In this document: one piece after another, positions 1 to 9,910 of the stretch
Layout: every line of letters begins with the position of its first letter
Numbering within the stretch: the first letter of the stretch is position 1
NCBI GenBank assembly: GCA_963677505.2
Contig: CAXXWB010000036.1
Coordinates: 50,401 to 114,400, forward strand
Length of the DNA stretch: 64,000 nucleotides
Source: JBGSUZ01 sp963677505
GTDB lineage: Bacteria; Bacillota; Clostridia; Peptostreptococcales; Acidaminobacteraceae
Reading direction: 5' to 3'
The notes under the pieces: model-generated
Told to the model about the DNA's origin: nothing
The model's database searches: none
Seen by the model: only the letters and a program-made list of their open reading frames with translations
Translations under genes and position numbers: made by a program

Positions 1-40
1 CGCTGACTCATAATCAAGGGGCGTACCATTTGCGATTTTT

Positions 41-331
41 TTAGCTCTTGACGCAACCGTTTGGGTTTTTTGTGCTTTGAGCCGTTGTTGCTTTTGCAAC
101 AGTCGCTGTGCTGGATAGGGTTGTTTGGCCTTTAGCCAGTACCCCATTGTCCTGCCCTTTCTTTTCTATAATAGTTGGATTGTCTTTCGTAGTTTCAGCA
201 AATGACGTAGATGTCCCGAATTCCAGAATCTGTACCCTGTTATTGACGATCGGCAATGGTCCAAAAGTACTTACCAGTAACAATGCAGCACTGAGTAAGA
301 AGGACACTACCACGTTCTTATAACAAGTCAT
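41..331 (-). CDS. Small putative secreted protein
   Basis: A 96-residue protein of unknown function. Residues 7-24 form a hydrophobic stretch like a signal peptide or membrane anchor; the rest is rich in Thr, Lys and Ser without recognisable domain. An AGAAAGGTG ribosome site lies about 10 bases before the ATG, which supports the start. It stands alone, separated by about 130 bases from the two-component operon. I do not recognise a family. Confidence 0.5.
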   Translation of the reverse strand: MTCYKNVVVSFLLSAALLLVSTFGPLPIVNNRVQILEFGTSTSFAETTKDNPTIIEKKGQDNGVLAKGQTTLSSTATVAKATTAQSTKNPNGCVKS

Positions 332-458
332 GGTTCTGTTTCACACCTTTCTCTTATTTAAATATCTATATAAAAATCAAAAAGGTCGACAAGCGACCCA
401 TCTGATGACTTAACGATTATATCACACATTTAAATAAAATCAACATAGACTATACCCT

Positions 459-2004
459 TTAGAACCTATATTCAGGCTCTATTATTGTATAAAACTCACT
501 AAAACTCAGCTCAACTGTAATAAAACCAACTTTTGAACCAGAATCATCCAATATACTAAGAAATACTTCTATACCATCATTTGTAATTACAAAGTTGTCT
601 ATTTTATCCAAATCAATAGGTTCAATCTCTTGAAACGTTCCAATTTCATAGTTTGTGATTCCCACTTCCAATGATTCCAATATTTTCTTTTTTTGTAGGT
701 GGTAATTCAGAAATAGTTCCTCGAAAGTCAACTCTCTTCCCAGTGTAAAATCATAATTGAAGCACTCCCCATATTTGAACTGCTGTCCACCAACATAGCT
801 CATTTGAATGTTTTGAAAAATTGAAACCATGCTGTTGCTGGCATAGGTAATTTGATAGTCAGAATTCATATCCATAGGCTGCATTTGATAGCCCCTATTT
901 CTGCCTTTAAACACGTATTTATAAACGTTTTCAAGCAATTTTTTGTTGATGGCGTCCACCTGAGCTAGATCTCTGAAACCCTCTACCCTTGGAACATATT
1001 GTTGAACGCCTGAAAAAGTGACTAAATCCGTTAAAACTCTAATGTGATCTCGTTTTGAAACGATATAATCGGATCGGTTTTTTTGGATGCCCGTATCGAT
1101 ATAATTCAAAAAATCGTTCACAACAATATAGTCATTTCGCATTACCATTTTTGTGTATCTTTCTAACATTATTGCCAAATTTTTGGATTTCAAGTTCGTT
1201 GCTAGTCTCAAGTAAGATTTTGCAAGGCTTTCATCTAACTTGCCCGAGTCATTGTCAAAACTTTCAAAACCTTTGTTTCCAAAAATAAAGACGCTGAGTT
1301 CGTCATTAAACAGGGCTTGTATTTCATGACTCTTGTCTGAAAGGGGAAATTTATTTATGAAGTAGTCACATTTTAACAGTAATTTTTCTATATTTTTGTA
1401 ATATGTTTCCTCTTTTAACATTTTACTAGTACTGATAACATCGTATAAGCTCATGATTTCAAGGTATTTGCCACCTTCTTCTGACATGCCCGAAAAGTTG
1501 TTAGCCAGCCGCTCACAGTCTATAAATGGATGGTATAAATCCTTATCTCTTTTCAAATAGTAGCCCGACTGATCCAATTCCATCATAACGTCTCTGAATG
1601 GTTTTTCTTTGATCGTTTGAATCCATTCTGGTCGATAGGCATAGTAAAAAGTACTGGTAAATCATTTTGTGATTGCCCTGATAAAAGATTTTTTTATCAA
1701 ATTCTGGACGCTGAGCTCTCAAATAAGCATGGTATTTATACATGATTTGGGTCTTTTCTTGAGGTGGCAAGTAGGGTAGGGTTTTAGAAATGTAGGCTAA
1801 TATCTTTGAAGGAACGGTTTTTCGGTTGGTCATCATGTTGATCATCCTAGTTAATTCCTCGTATTGGTCATTGTCAATTCTAGGTCTGAAGGCTGAACTC
1901 CAAACCTTTGGCTCTCCCTCTGTAAAGGGTAATAGTGCGCAAGAGACAACACAAAAAAAGAGGATTATTAGAATAGCCCGTTGATTGCCTTTCCAATTAA
2001 TCAT
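459..2004 (-). pseudogene. Membrane-anchored protein of the two-component operon, frameshifted
   Basis: Two adjacent reading frames make one protein of about 515 residues. The first (from ATG 2004, RBS GGAGGG) has an N-terminal membrane segment (about residues 9-27); the second continues to 459. Removing one T (sense) from the T5 run at 1646-1650 joins them as ...YQYFYYAYRPEWIQT... with no stop. The start overlaps the kinase stop by 8 bases, so it is the last gene of the operon. The position recalls YycH/YycI-type accessory proteins beside WalK, but I see no convincing sequence match. The frameshift may be a sequencing error. Confidence 0.6.
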
Positions 2005-3778
2005 CGTTTCCCTCCAACATTGGCAACACAAAATAGAAATTCACGCCCTTGCCCTCAGACAAGTTGCAAACCCCATAGTCTGCATCGTGAAGGTCCAATA
2101 TATTTTTTACAATGGCAAGTCCTAAGCCTGAGCCACCATTGTCTTTGTTTCTAGAACTCTCCAAACGATAGAACTTTTCCCAAATTTTATCCAGTTTATC
2201 TTCTGGAATCGCTTCTCCATTGTTTTCAATACCCATGTAACAGAGCTTTTCATCGCCCGTTTTTCGAATAGTAATTTTAATGGTTCCTCCGTTATTGCTA
2301 TAGCGAATAGCGTTGCTAAGCAGATTATTGACCACCATTTCAATTTTATCTTCGTCTGCCCAAATATAAAGGTTCTCGTCCTCTGTAACCACTTCACAGG
2401 TCAGTGATTTGTCTTCCATAACGGAAGTCATTCGGTCTGACACACTTACCATTAGGCTGTAAACCTCTATGATTGAACACTTAAGCTTATACCCGCCAGA
2501 TTGAAGCTTGGATATTTCCAGCATATCTCTTACTAGGGCATCCATTCGGTCGATTTCATCTAAAATCACTTCTGCATAATAAGGCTGCTTATTTTTTCCG
2601 ATGCCATCCTGTAGGGCCTCAGCGTAACTTTTCATTATACCCAGAGGGGTTTTCAGTTCATGAGAGACCCCGTTGATGAAATCTTTTCTCATATTTTCAA
2701 TTTGCCGTTCCCGTTCAATATCTTCTGTGAGCTTTTGATTGTGAAGTTTAAGTTCATCAAGGCTTAATCGCAAATTGTCGCTCATAATATTCAAACTGTT
2801 GGATAGGCTGCCAATTTCATCTTCACTATTGATTTCAAGTCGCTCGGTAAAATCTAAGTTGGCAATTTTTTCTGCGACCGTATTAATGTGAATAAGGGGC
2901 CTGGAAACCATAATAATGAAGGCATAAGAAAGCAAGGCTACTATTACCACAATCGCTGCAAAAACATAGCCGTAGTAGTCCTTCATGATTTCTATAGCCT
3001 CAAGAACTGCCTGATGAGGAATAGCGGCAACGATATAGCGCTTACCACCCTCCTTATCTATGATCCGTACGAATACTGTGCTCTTCGTATGACTTGCTTT
3101 CTCGTAGTATATAAATTTCCCTTCTGGGAGGTTATCAAAGCTGTAGTCATTCTTGCTCAACCAGAAGTTAAAAGCACCCCAGACTAGCTTTGTGTCCGTA
3201 CTATTTATGATGTCCTCTCCTGAAGGTAATACTGCAGTAACTACCTTTCCAGAGATTTTATCCAACATATCCGACTCTTGGTAACCATAATGGCTTTTAT
3301 AATTAAACCACGGTTCATTGTTGATCATCACTTTGACGGGTGTAAAGTTTTCTGGTCGATCACTCCAAATGATTCCTTCGGCTTCTAATCGGTCCCCACG
3401 TTTAGGTCTATAGGTCATAAAGTCTTTATCGTCAATTAAATAACCTAATCGAATTCTAAACATATGACCCGAATAATCTTCTAGGAGCACTTCATAGACG
3501 TCATCGTTTAACAGAGAATAGTTATCGAAAACGCCTAGGGTAATATTATGTGCACTTTTAAACAACTTTGCCTGACGGTCAAGGTTGTACTTATTCCAAT
3601 TGGAATTGATGTACAAATCCACGAACTCATTAAGGGTTTTCTCTAAAGTGACGTACTTTCTGTCCAAGTAAAAACGTTCAAAGAAGACGCTTTGAAAGTA
3701 CAAAATGGAGCTGATAAATACAGAGAAAGTAATCACCATCATGACAAATAACTTAAACGCAATGCCTTTACGCTGCAT
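1997..3778 (-). CDS. Sensor histidine kinase (HAMP-HisKA-HATPase)
   Basis: A 593-residue membrane sensor kinase. Transmembrane segments lie near residues 10-30 and 270-292, enclosing an extracellular sensor domain of about 240 residues. A HAMP linker follows, then the HisKA box with the phosphoacceptor in VSHELKTP, and a HATPase domain with N box (LLSNAIRYS) and G2 box GSGLGLAIVKN. It should autophosphorylate and pass phosphate to the response regulator encoded directly upstream; that gene's stop overlaps this start (TAATG). The signal sensed is unknown. Architecture is of the PhoR/WalK class. Confidence 0.93.
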   Translation of the reverse strand: MQRKGIAFKLFVMMVITFSVFISSILYFQSVFFERFYLDRKYVTLEKTLNEFVDLYINSNWNKYNLDRQAKLFKSAHNITLGVFDNYSLLNDDVYEVLLEDYSGHMFRIRLGYLIDDKDFMTYRPKRGDRLEAEGIIWSDRPENFTPVKVMINNEPWFNYKSHYGYQESDMLDKISGKVVTAVLPSGEDIINSTDTKLVWGAFNFWLSKNDYSFDNLPEGKFIYYEKASHTKSTVFVRIIDKEGGKRYIVAAIPHQAVLEAIEIMKDYYGYVFAAIVVIVALLSYAFIIMVSRPLIHINTVAEKIANLDFTERLEINSEDEIGSLSNSLNIMSDNLRLSLDELKLHNQKLTEDIERERQIENMRKDFINGVSHELKTPLGIMKSYAEALQDGIGKNKQPYYAEVILDEIDRMDALVRDMLEISKLQSGGYKLKCSIIEVYSLMVSVSDRMTSVMEDKSLTCEVVTEDENLYIWADEDKIEMVVNNLLSNAIRYSNNGGTIKITIRKTGDEKLCYMGIENNGEAIPEDKLDKIWEKFYRLESSRNKDNGGSGLGLAIVKNILDLHDADYGVCNLSEGKGVNFYFVLPMLEGNDD

Positions 3779-4473
3779 TATTTCACCTCAAACATATACC
3801 CTGCCCTAATAATGGTTTTAATGTATTTGGAGCCTTTGCCGAGTTTGACTCTTAATTTTTTTATGTGAGTGTCAATGGTTCTCAAATCACCGTAATAATC
3901 TGCACCCCATACGGCGCTCAGAATGGCTTCACGGGAAAGGACCTTGTTTCGGTGGGTCATTAAGTATATTAATAGGTCGTACTCTTTAGGACTGAGTGTA
4001 GGCACCTCAGCATCGGCAACCTTAACCTCATAGGAAAGTCGATTGATCGAAATCAGACCCGCCTTCATCATATTTTCTTCTTTAGAAACACCGCTGCTAA
4101 CTTGCTCCATTCGCTTCAAAAGAGCCTTGGTACGTGCCACCAAAACCTTAGGGCTGAAAGGCTTTGTCACATATTCATCTGCCCCTAACTCAAAGCCTAA
4201 AATCTTGTCTTCGTCCTCTGATTTTGCTGTAATGATGATAATTGGCACATCTGAATTTCTTCTGATACGCTTGCACACTGTCATGCCATCAATTTCAGGC
4301 ATCATAATGTCCAAAAGAATCAAGTCTGCCTTTCTCTTCTCAAACTTATCAATAGCTTCTCGTCCATTAGCCGCTTCTATAACTTCGAAACCCTCTTCTT
4401 CAAAATAATCTCTTAGGATTTCTCTCAATCGGTCTTCGTCTTCAACAATCATTATGGTCTTCACTCTCGTCAC
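3778..4473 (-). CDS. OmpR/PhoB-family response regulator
   Basis: A 231-residue response regulator. The receiver domain (about 1-120) carries the acidic pocket (EDED), the phosphoacceptor Asp in LILLDIMMPEIDG and the conserved Lys in YVTKPF. The C-terminal winged helix (about 135-231) contains SPKEYDLLIYLMTH and ends IIRAGYMFEVK as in the OmpR/PhoB family. The start is a GTG overlapping the stop of the upstream gene; a second GTG nine bases on has its own AGGTGA site and could be the true start. It pairs with the kinase downstream. Confidence 0.93.
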   Translation of the reverse strand: MTRVKTIMIVEDEDRLREILRDYFEEEGFEVIEAANGREAIDKFEKRKADLILLDIMMPEIDGMTVCKRIRRNSDVPIIIITAKSEDEDKILGFELGADEYVTKPFSPKVLVARTKALLKRMEQVSSGVSKEENMMKAGLISINRLSYEVKVADAEVPTLSPKEYDLLIYLMTHRNKVLSREAILSAVWGADYYGDLRTIDTHIKKLRVKLGKGSKYIKTIIRAGYMFEVK

Positions 4474-4964
4474 CTCAAATATCCTTCTATTTTTAATCGC
4501 TCTATTTCATAATTGAGAATAAACTCTATCAAATCAGAAGTGTTCATTTCATCATATACTAGCAAAATGTCCTCTTCGGTATGCTTGCCAACATATTCAT
4601 CTAAACCTTCTGCAATTTTCATTTTGAGTTGTTCTTCCATAAAACCATCAATGATCGTCATGGCTGGTTCTCGAGCATCTGCCTCTTTAGTGCCTTTGGG
4701 TACAGCTGCTTTTATTTGATTTTTTATTTCCTTGTCCACGCTGCCAATGTCAAAAGTCTCTGCATAGGTTCTCACTTTTTCTATGAGGGCCGCCGTCTCC
4801 TCATCTTCCATATTTTTAAAAACCTCTTCAACAGGAGGTTCTTCAATCACTTCAACTTTTTTAGGAATTGCTTTTTCTTGTTTACACCCTGCTGTCATTA
4901 CCAAAAAAGAGAAAATTAAAATTGCTACAACGATCTTTCGTGGACCACTCCGCCCAATTATCAA
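4470..4964 (-). CDS. Putative lipoprotein, first gene of the two-component operon
   Basis: A 164-residue protein with a signal-like N-terminus ending MTAGC, a plausible but imperfect lipobox with Cys27. The remainder is acidic and predicted helical (EEDILLVYDEMN...). It overlaps the response regulator start and so probably belongs to the same transcript; it may sit outside the membrane near the kinase sensor domain (inference). No known family recognised. Confidence 0.7.
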   Translation of the reverse strand: MIIGRSGPRKIVVAILIFSFLVMTAGCKQEKAIPKKVEVIEEPPVEEVFKNMEDEETAALIEKVRTYAETFDIGSVDKEIKNQIKAAVPKGTKEADAREPAMTIIDGFMEEQLKMKIAEGLDEYVGKHTEEDILLVYDEMNTSDLIEFILNYEIERLKIEGYLR

Positions 4965-5080
4965 CTGTGTTGCCTCCTATTTCCCCAATGAGGTTTCCCT
5001 CTTATTTAGGATTCATTTTATAGCTTAAGAAGATTGTACATGATTCAAGCTTCTAACTCTAGGGTTCACTTGATTTTTAC

Positions 5081-5113
5081 AAAAAAACATCAGTAAATTT
5101 TTACTGATGTTTT
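5081..5113 (-). terminator. Rho-independent terminator
   Basis: A 10-bp perfect stem (5087-5096 with 5101-5110) and a 4-base loop are followed, reading leftwards, by a run of seven T. It lies just after the stop of the DnaD-like gene and should end the transcript of the ABC exporter/DnaD-like operon. Confidence 0.8.
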
Positions 5114-5151
5114 AAAGAATACACTTTTTTCTATACAGCCTTTAAAGCTTT

Positions 5152-6184
5152 TTACTTCGTACCTTTGTTCCCTTGTTTGCCATAACTGTTTTGTTTTAAT
5201 GCCACCATGCGATTGATATTGTCTAAGTCTATTTGCTTGTTCTTCAATGCCTTTGTGCTTTCTTCAACTGACATTTTGGGAACACGTTGTTGACTGCTGT
5301 TTTCTTGAGTCGCGAGGGTCTTAGTCGATGTACCCCCTTCTCTCTTTTGAAGTTCATTGATGAGCATTTCAATTTTGTCGTTGACTTGAGAGTTTTTGGC
5401 AATTTTGTATTTTTCCCGAACTTGTTCAATGTCATTATTAGCAAAACTTAAAATAATTCGGGCTTCTCTGTCATTAATGTTTTCATCAATTATTTCAAAA
5501 ACCTGATCGATTAAATCTTGTACACCTGCCCTAACTTGTTTAGGCACAATAGGTCGAGCCGCTGTATTTAAGTGCACTTCGGGAGTCTCCGTCTTTTCAG
5601 ATCGACCCTGTTTTTTCAGAACGATCCTGCTTTTCAGAGCTCTCCTGTTTTTCAATTTTATCCTTTTTAGGAGCCGCTTTTCGAGTCTTCTTTGGTTTTG
5701 TCTGTTGAGGTACCTCAGCTACTTGTGCACTTTCAATTTTTTCATGTTTCTCAGCTTTATCAACGCTTACCCGTGTTTGAGACTTCCCAGGCATTTCATC
5801 CTTTTCAGCTTCTTCATCAAAGCTTTCAAGCGTTTCAAAAGCAAGAGTTTCAACTGCTTTTACTTTTGGGGTGAATGATTCATAAATGCCCTCAGATTTT
5901 ATCACACGACTGCTGACCTTCTGAGGCTCTACAAGAAGATCTGGCTCTATAGTGCCTGCATCTTCTAGGGTGACTAATTTTTTCTTAATAAGGCTGTTAA
6001 GAGCCTTCTCAGCATCTTTAACCTCACAGCCCATGCGAATTGCAATAACATTGATATTAAGCATATTGCTGAATTCTGCTCTGCCAGCATATCTTGCCAA
6101 CACAACTGAGCACATTTTCTCATAAATATTCAGGTCATTTCGGTCTATTAAATTCATTTCAACACTAAAGGCTGTATTGGGCAT
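5152..6184 (-). pseudogene. DnaD-like DNA-binding protein, frameshifted
   Basis: A gene of about 343 codons read in two frames. Residues 10-70 look like a winged-helix domain (LNIYEKMCSVVLARYAG..., DAEKALNSLIKKKLVTLED), as in DnaD/replication-initiator N-terminal domains; a long charged linker rich in Lys, Glu and Ser follows, then a helical C-terminal part. Deleting one base of the six-T run at 5611-5616 joins ...DRSEKQGRSEKTETPEV... in frame, extending a short repeated RSEK motif. The start lies 5 bases from the permease stop. A DNA-binding role is inferred; the family is uncertain. Confidence 0.55.
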
Positions 6185-6188
6185 TTCA

Positions 6189-7433
6189 TCACGCTCCGAA
6201 CATTATTTTTTCAGAATTGAACATTTGTTTGATAATCCATACGATAACCGCTATCAAAATTGTGGATACTAAAATATTAAGGCCAAACATTCCCCAAGTC
6301 AACTCTGCCGTAAGGGCGTGCTTCATTCCCATGAGGGTGCCATATACTGGCGTTGCAAAAGCCCACCACTCAGGCATTTTATTGGTAAACATCGTCATCA
6401 TGCCAAGTACCATTATGCCCATATAGGCTGGGGTAATCAACGTTCCCGCTTCCTTGATGGAATTGGCGTATACAGAAATGATACAAATAATCCCCACATA
6501 AATTAGCGTCAATAAAATTGACAAAACTAAAAATTGAGCCACACCAGAAGGGGAAAGAACAAAGATATTAGGACCTGCGCTTGTTGTTGTTTCCGCTTCC
6601 TGAGAAAAGGCCATCATTAAGAATGGAAAGGCTAAGCCCATTCCTAAAATAGAAGACGCCGTACTCACCAAAGACACAATACCCAAACTTAACATTTTTC
6701 CAAAAGCGATGGCCTCTCTTTTAATAGGGGTCACCAACAAACTGCCCATGGTGCCTCTTTCTTTTTCTCCTGTAATAATGTCAATACCAATCCCCATGCC
6801 GCCTGAAAACAGGAAGATGGATAGAAGGAAAGGAATCAATCCGCCTAAAATATCTCCGCTCATTTTTTCAGGAGGTGCCAGACGATTCTCTTGGTTGCCT
6901 GAATTCCACGTAAAGGCTTTTAAAAAGTTCTCATCGCCAAACCGTTGAATCAATATTTGTTTTTCATAATCTGCCATTATGCGGTCTGTAAATTTACTAT
7001 GGGTGGCATCTGAATAGTCTTCAGTCGGGTTATAGTAAGTATTGATGTTAGGCATTACAGTATTGCCCTTATTGTAGGACTGAATTTTCCCATCAAAATT
7101 GTCATCAAATACAACAAGAGCATCCATATCCCCATTATAAATGGCAGCCTTTATCGTTTTCTCACTTTCAGGCTTTTCGATAACAATTTTAACTTTATAC
7201 TCTTTTTCCTTATTGGCTATAAACACGTTGAAGCTCTCAGGCATTCCAATAACACCAATCTGCCCTAAATGTTCTTCTTTGTCGTTAGTCGTATTGTGAA
7301 TCATAAAGCCCATGGCCATGTATATAACAACAATACTCACTGCTGGTAATATAAAAGTGGTAAATACCAGTTTTTTATCTGTAAAAATACGAGTCAATTC
7401 TTTGGATACAATGGTCATTACATCTGAAAACAT
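6189..7433 (-). CDS. ABC-2 type transporter permease (NatB-like)
   Basis: A 414-residue permease with one membrane segment near residue 20-40, a large extracellular domain (about 45-190), then five or more membrane segments from residue 195. The motif GGMGIGIDIITGEKERGTMGSLLVTP is the family signature around the E-x-x-R-G-T turn. Its start overlaps the end of the ATPase gene (RBS AAAGGAGG), so the two form one exporter. NatAB-like exporters remove sodium or other small compounds; the substrate here cannot be told. Confidence 0.88.
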   Translation of the reverse strand: MFSDVMTIVSKELTRIFTDKKLVFTTFILPAVSIVVIYMAMGFMIHNTTNDKEEHLGQIGVIGMPESFNVFIANKEKEYKVKIVIEKPESEKTIKAAIYNGDMDALVVFDDNFDGKIQSYNKGNTVMPNINTYYNPTEDYSDATHSKFTDRIMADYEKQILIQRFGDENFLKAFTWNSGNQENRLAPPEKMSGDILGGLIPFLLSIFLFSGGMGIGIDIITGEKERGTMGSLLVTPIKREAIAFGKMLSLGIVSLVSTASSILGMGLAFPFLMMAFSQEAETTTSAGPNIFVLSPSGVAQFLVLSILLTLIYVGIICIISVYANSIKEAGTLITPAYMGIMVLGMMTMFTNKMPEWWAFATPVYGTLMGMKHALTAELTWGMFGLNILVSTILIAVIVWIIKQMFNSEKIMFGA

Positions 7434-7435
7434 GG

Positions 7436-8209
7436 CTATACCTCCTTTTCATGAGTCTTATACAGTTTGAAGAAGGCTTCTTCTAAATCTTCAGCCTCTT
7501 GAGAGGCGACAACCTCCGCTACTGTACCTTCTGCCACCACTTTGCCACCTAATATAATAGCCAATTCGTCACAAAACTTTTCAGCAAAACTCATAATGTG
7601 GGTGGAAATAACAACAGTCTTGCCTTCTGATTTAAGCTTTAGTAAATAATCCGTAACCGCCTTTGCCGTAATAATATCCAGACCATTGGTGGGTTCGTCA
7701 AAGACTACAATTTCAGGGTTATGTATGAGACTCACCGCTATGGAAAGCTTCTGCTTCATACCTGTGGACAAGTCGGATATTTTCGTATTTTCAAAGTTAC
7801 TGATGCCGAAGTACTCGAAAAGCTCATTTTTCCTAGTTTCTATTTCAGGCGCTTTCATTCCATAAAGCTTTCCAATATAACTCATGGTGTATTTAGGCGA
7901 AAAATGACCTTCTAGCTTTAATTCATTCGTTAAAAAAGCTAATCTTTTCCTTACCTCTTCTGGCTGTTTTACCGTATCAAATCCAGCTACTGTTACACTG
8001 CCCTCTGTAGGTTTTAGCAGGGTAGAGACACATCGTAAGGTCGTGGTTTTTCCTGCGCCATTGGGACCCAAAAGACCAAATATTTTTCCAGACTCTGCGA
8101 TGAAACTAACTTCATCTACAGCGATTTTAATTTTTTCATGTTCGCCTCTTTTTTTCATTTGCTTACTGCTCATATGATACACTTTTTTAAGTGAAGAAAC
8201 TTCAATCAT
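7436..8209 (-). CDS. ABC transporter ATP-binding protein (NatA-like)
   Basis: A 257-residue ATPase with Walker A GPNGAGKTT, signature LSTGMKQKLSIA, Walker B EIVVFDEPTNGLDI and the switch His in VVISTHIMS. An insertion with a run of basic residues follows strand 1 (SSKQMKKRGEHEKIK). It is the first gene of a three-gene unit with the permease and the DnaD-like protein and provides the energy for export. Confidence 0.92.
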   Translation of the reverse strand: MIEVSSLKKVYHMSSKQMKKRGEHEKIKIAVDEVSFIAESGKIFGLLGPNGAGKTTTLRCVSTLLKPTEGSVTVAGFDTVKQPEEVRKRLAFLTNELKLEGHFSPKYTMSYIGKLYGMKAPEIETRKNELFEYFGISNFENTKISDLSTGMKQKLSIAVSLIHNPEIVVFDEPTNGLDIITAKAVTDYLLKLKSEGKTVVISTHIMSFAEKFCDELAIILGGKVVAEGTVAEVVASQEAEDLEEAFFKLYKTHEKEV

Positions 8210-8248
8210 AGAAACTCAACCCTTCCTATTTATAATAATAGTAAAAGA

Positions 8249-8281
8249 GGCTGATATCTAACTTATTGTCAGATATCAGCC
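8249..8281 (-). terminator. Rho-independent terminator of tyrS
   Basis: A perfect 11-bp stem (8249-8259 with 8271-8281) and an 11-base loop, followed leftwards by CTTTTA. It lies just after the tyrS stop and before the ABC ATPase gene. Confidence 0.75.
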
Positions 8282-8310
8282 TTCATTTCATTATAGCAAT
8301 TAAATTTACA

Positions 8311-9537
8311 TTATACCAATCGGATTCTTTGGTATACTTTTTTCCCTTTTTTGATCATAAGCTCATCTGCCTCAAAATCAGCCAAAGTCACGTTTAGCTC
8401 ATGGCTCTCAACCACTTCTCCATTAACGCTAAAGCCCTTCTGTTGAATCAATCTGCGTCCTTCACCTTTAGAGGCAATTAACTCCGCCAGTATAAGAAGG
8501 TCAAGAATGTTCATTTCTGCCCCAAATTCTGCCTTAGCTACTTCTGTGGTTGGCACGTTTTCTAAATCGCCAGCACCGGAGAATAGGGCTTTTGCTGCAC
8601 TGAGGGCTTTTCCAGCTTCTTCTTCCCCATGAATGATTTTAGTGATTTCAAAGGCAAGAATTTCTTTTGCTTCATTAATCTTGCTGTCCTGCCAAGTGGC
8701 CATTTCATTAATTTGCTCCAAAGGCAAGAAAGTCAGAAGCTTCAAGCAATTGATGACATCGGCGTCATCTACATTTCTAAAGTATTGGAACAAATCATAT
8801 GGCGATGTTTTTTCAGGATCAATCCAAACGGCTCCCGCTTCGGTTTTACCCATTTTCCTACCGTCTGAGGTGGTCAATAATTTAAAAGTAAGACCAAATG
8901 TCTCTGCTTGCTCTGTACGGCGAACCAAATCCACACCTGCAATGATGTTGGACCATTGATCATTGCCGCCTAGTTGAAGCTTACAGCCATATCTGCGGTG
9001 AAGCTCTAAAAAGTCGTAAGCCTGCATAATCATGTAGTTGAACTCTAAGAAGCTAAGGCCCTTTTCCATACGTTGTTTGAAACACTCTGCTGATAGCATT
9101 CTGTTAACAGAGAACTTGCTACCCACTTCTCTTAGGAAGCTGATGTAGTTAAGGTGGTCTAACCAATTGGCGTTGTTGTCTGCAATGCCTTTGCCTTCAC
9201 TAAGATCAATGTACTTAGCCAGTTGCTTTGCAATTTTGCTAGAGTTATTATCAATTTGCTCTTCAAAAAGCATTTGTCTCATTTCAGTTTTGCCAGTTGG
9301 GTCCCCAACTTTAACCGTACCGCCGCCAACAAGGGCTATCGGTCTGTGTCCGTGGTTTTGCATGTGCATCATAACCATCACTTGAATAAAGTGACCAATG
9401 TGAAGACTATCTGCTGTTGGGTCAAACCCTATATAGAAAGTCACGGCCTCTTTCCCAAGCAGTTCTTTAATTTCCGCTTCATGTGTGGCTTGTTCAATAA
9501 AGCCGCGTTCGAGTAATACGTCATAAACGTTTCTCAT
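8311..9537 (-). CDS. tyrS: Tyrosyl-tRNA synthetase
   Basis: A 408-residue class I synthetase that charges tRNA-Tyr. The HIGH motif appears as HIGHF (about residue 46-50) and the KMSKS loop as GRKMGKTEAG (about 226). The C-terminal S4-like RNA-binding domain (RRLIQQKGFSVNGEVV) is present. Length is normal for the family. RBS GGAGGAAAAGG precedes the ATG. Expression is controlled by the T-box leader upstream. Confidence 0.97.
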   Translation of the reverse strand: MRNVYDVLLERGFIEQATHEAEIKELLGKEAVTFYIGFDPTADSLHIGHFIQVMVMMHMQNHGHRPIALVGGGTVKVGDPTGKTEMRQMLFEEQIDNNSSKIAKQLAKYIDLSEGKGIADNNANWLDHLNYISFLREVGSKFSVNRMLSAECFKQRMEKGLSFLEFNYMIMQAYDFLELHRRYGCKLQLGGNDQWSNIIAGVDLVRRTEQAETFGLTFKLLTTSDGRKMGKTEAGAVWIDPEKTSPYDLFQYFRNVDDADVINCLKLLTFLPLEQINEMATWQDSKINEAKEILAFEITKIIHGEEEAGKALSAAKALFSGAGDLENVPTTEVAKAEFGAEMNILDLLILAELIASKGEGRRLIQQKGFSVNGEVVESHELNVTLADFEADELMIKKGKKVYQRIRLV

Positions 9538-9621
9538 TTCCTTTTCCTCCAGTCTTGTTTTTTGTTCTCAGCTAGGCTCAGTTTTTTCTTAAGCCCGCCA
9601 GAATAGTCAATAAAAAGATAT

Positions 9622-9870
9622 AAAAAAAGGGCTTTCCGCATCCTGAAAAGGACGAGAAAACCCGTGGTACCACCTTAATTTGTCTGGCATTGCCAAACCT
9701 CTAAACGTATAACGCCGTTACCGTGACAATTGTCATTGCTCCGAATTTGTAATTCAGTTATGGACTTTCTCAGACCTTGCACCGACCGATCTGCTCTCTT
9801 TAAGCCATCCATGACCTACTGGGAATTCATCATTGCTTTATTGTTTTAAATTAACCCGATTTTATCAGAG
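9622..9870 (-). promoter_or_regulatory. T-box leader of tyrS
   Basis: The conserved T-box antiterminator core reads AAGGTGGTACCACGG (9662-9676 reversed) and is followed by a terminator stem with a T7 run at 9622-9628. Upstream are an AGAGAG-type Stem I motif (near 9800) and a candidate tyrosine specifier codon UAC at 9751-9749. Uncharged tRNA-Tyr would pair with specifier and T-box to allow read-through into tyrS. The specifier position is judged by eye and not folded. Confidence 0.9.
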
Positions 9871-9910
9871 TCTCCTGTTTCTTGTCAACACCCAATCCAA
9901 AAATTGAAAA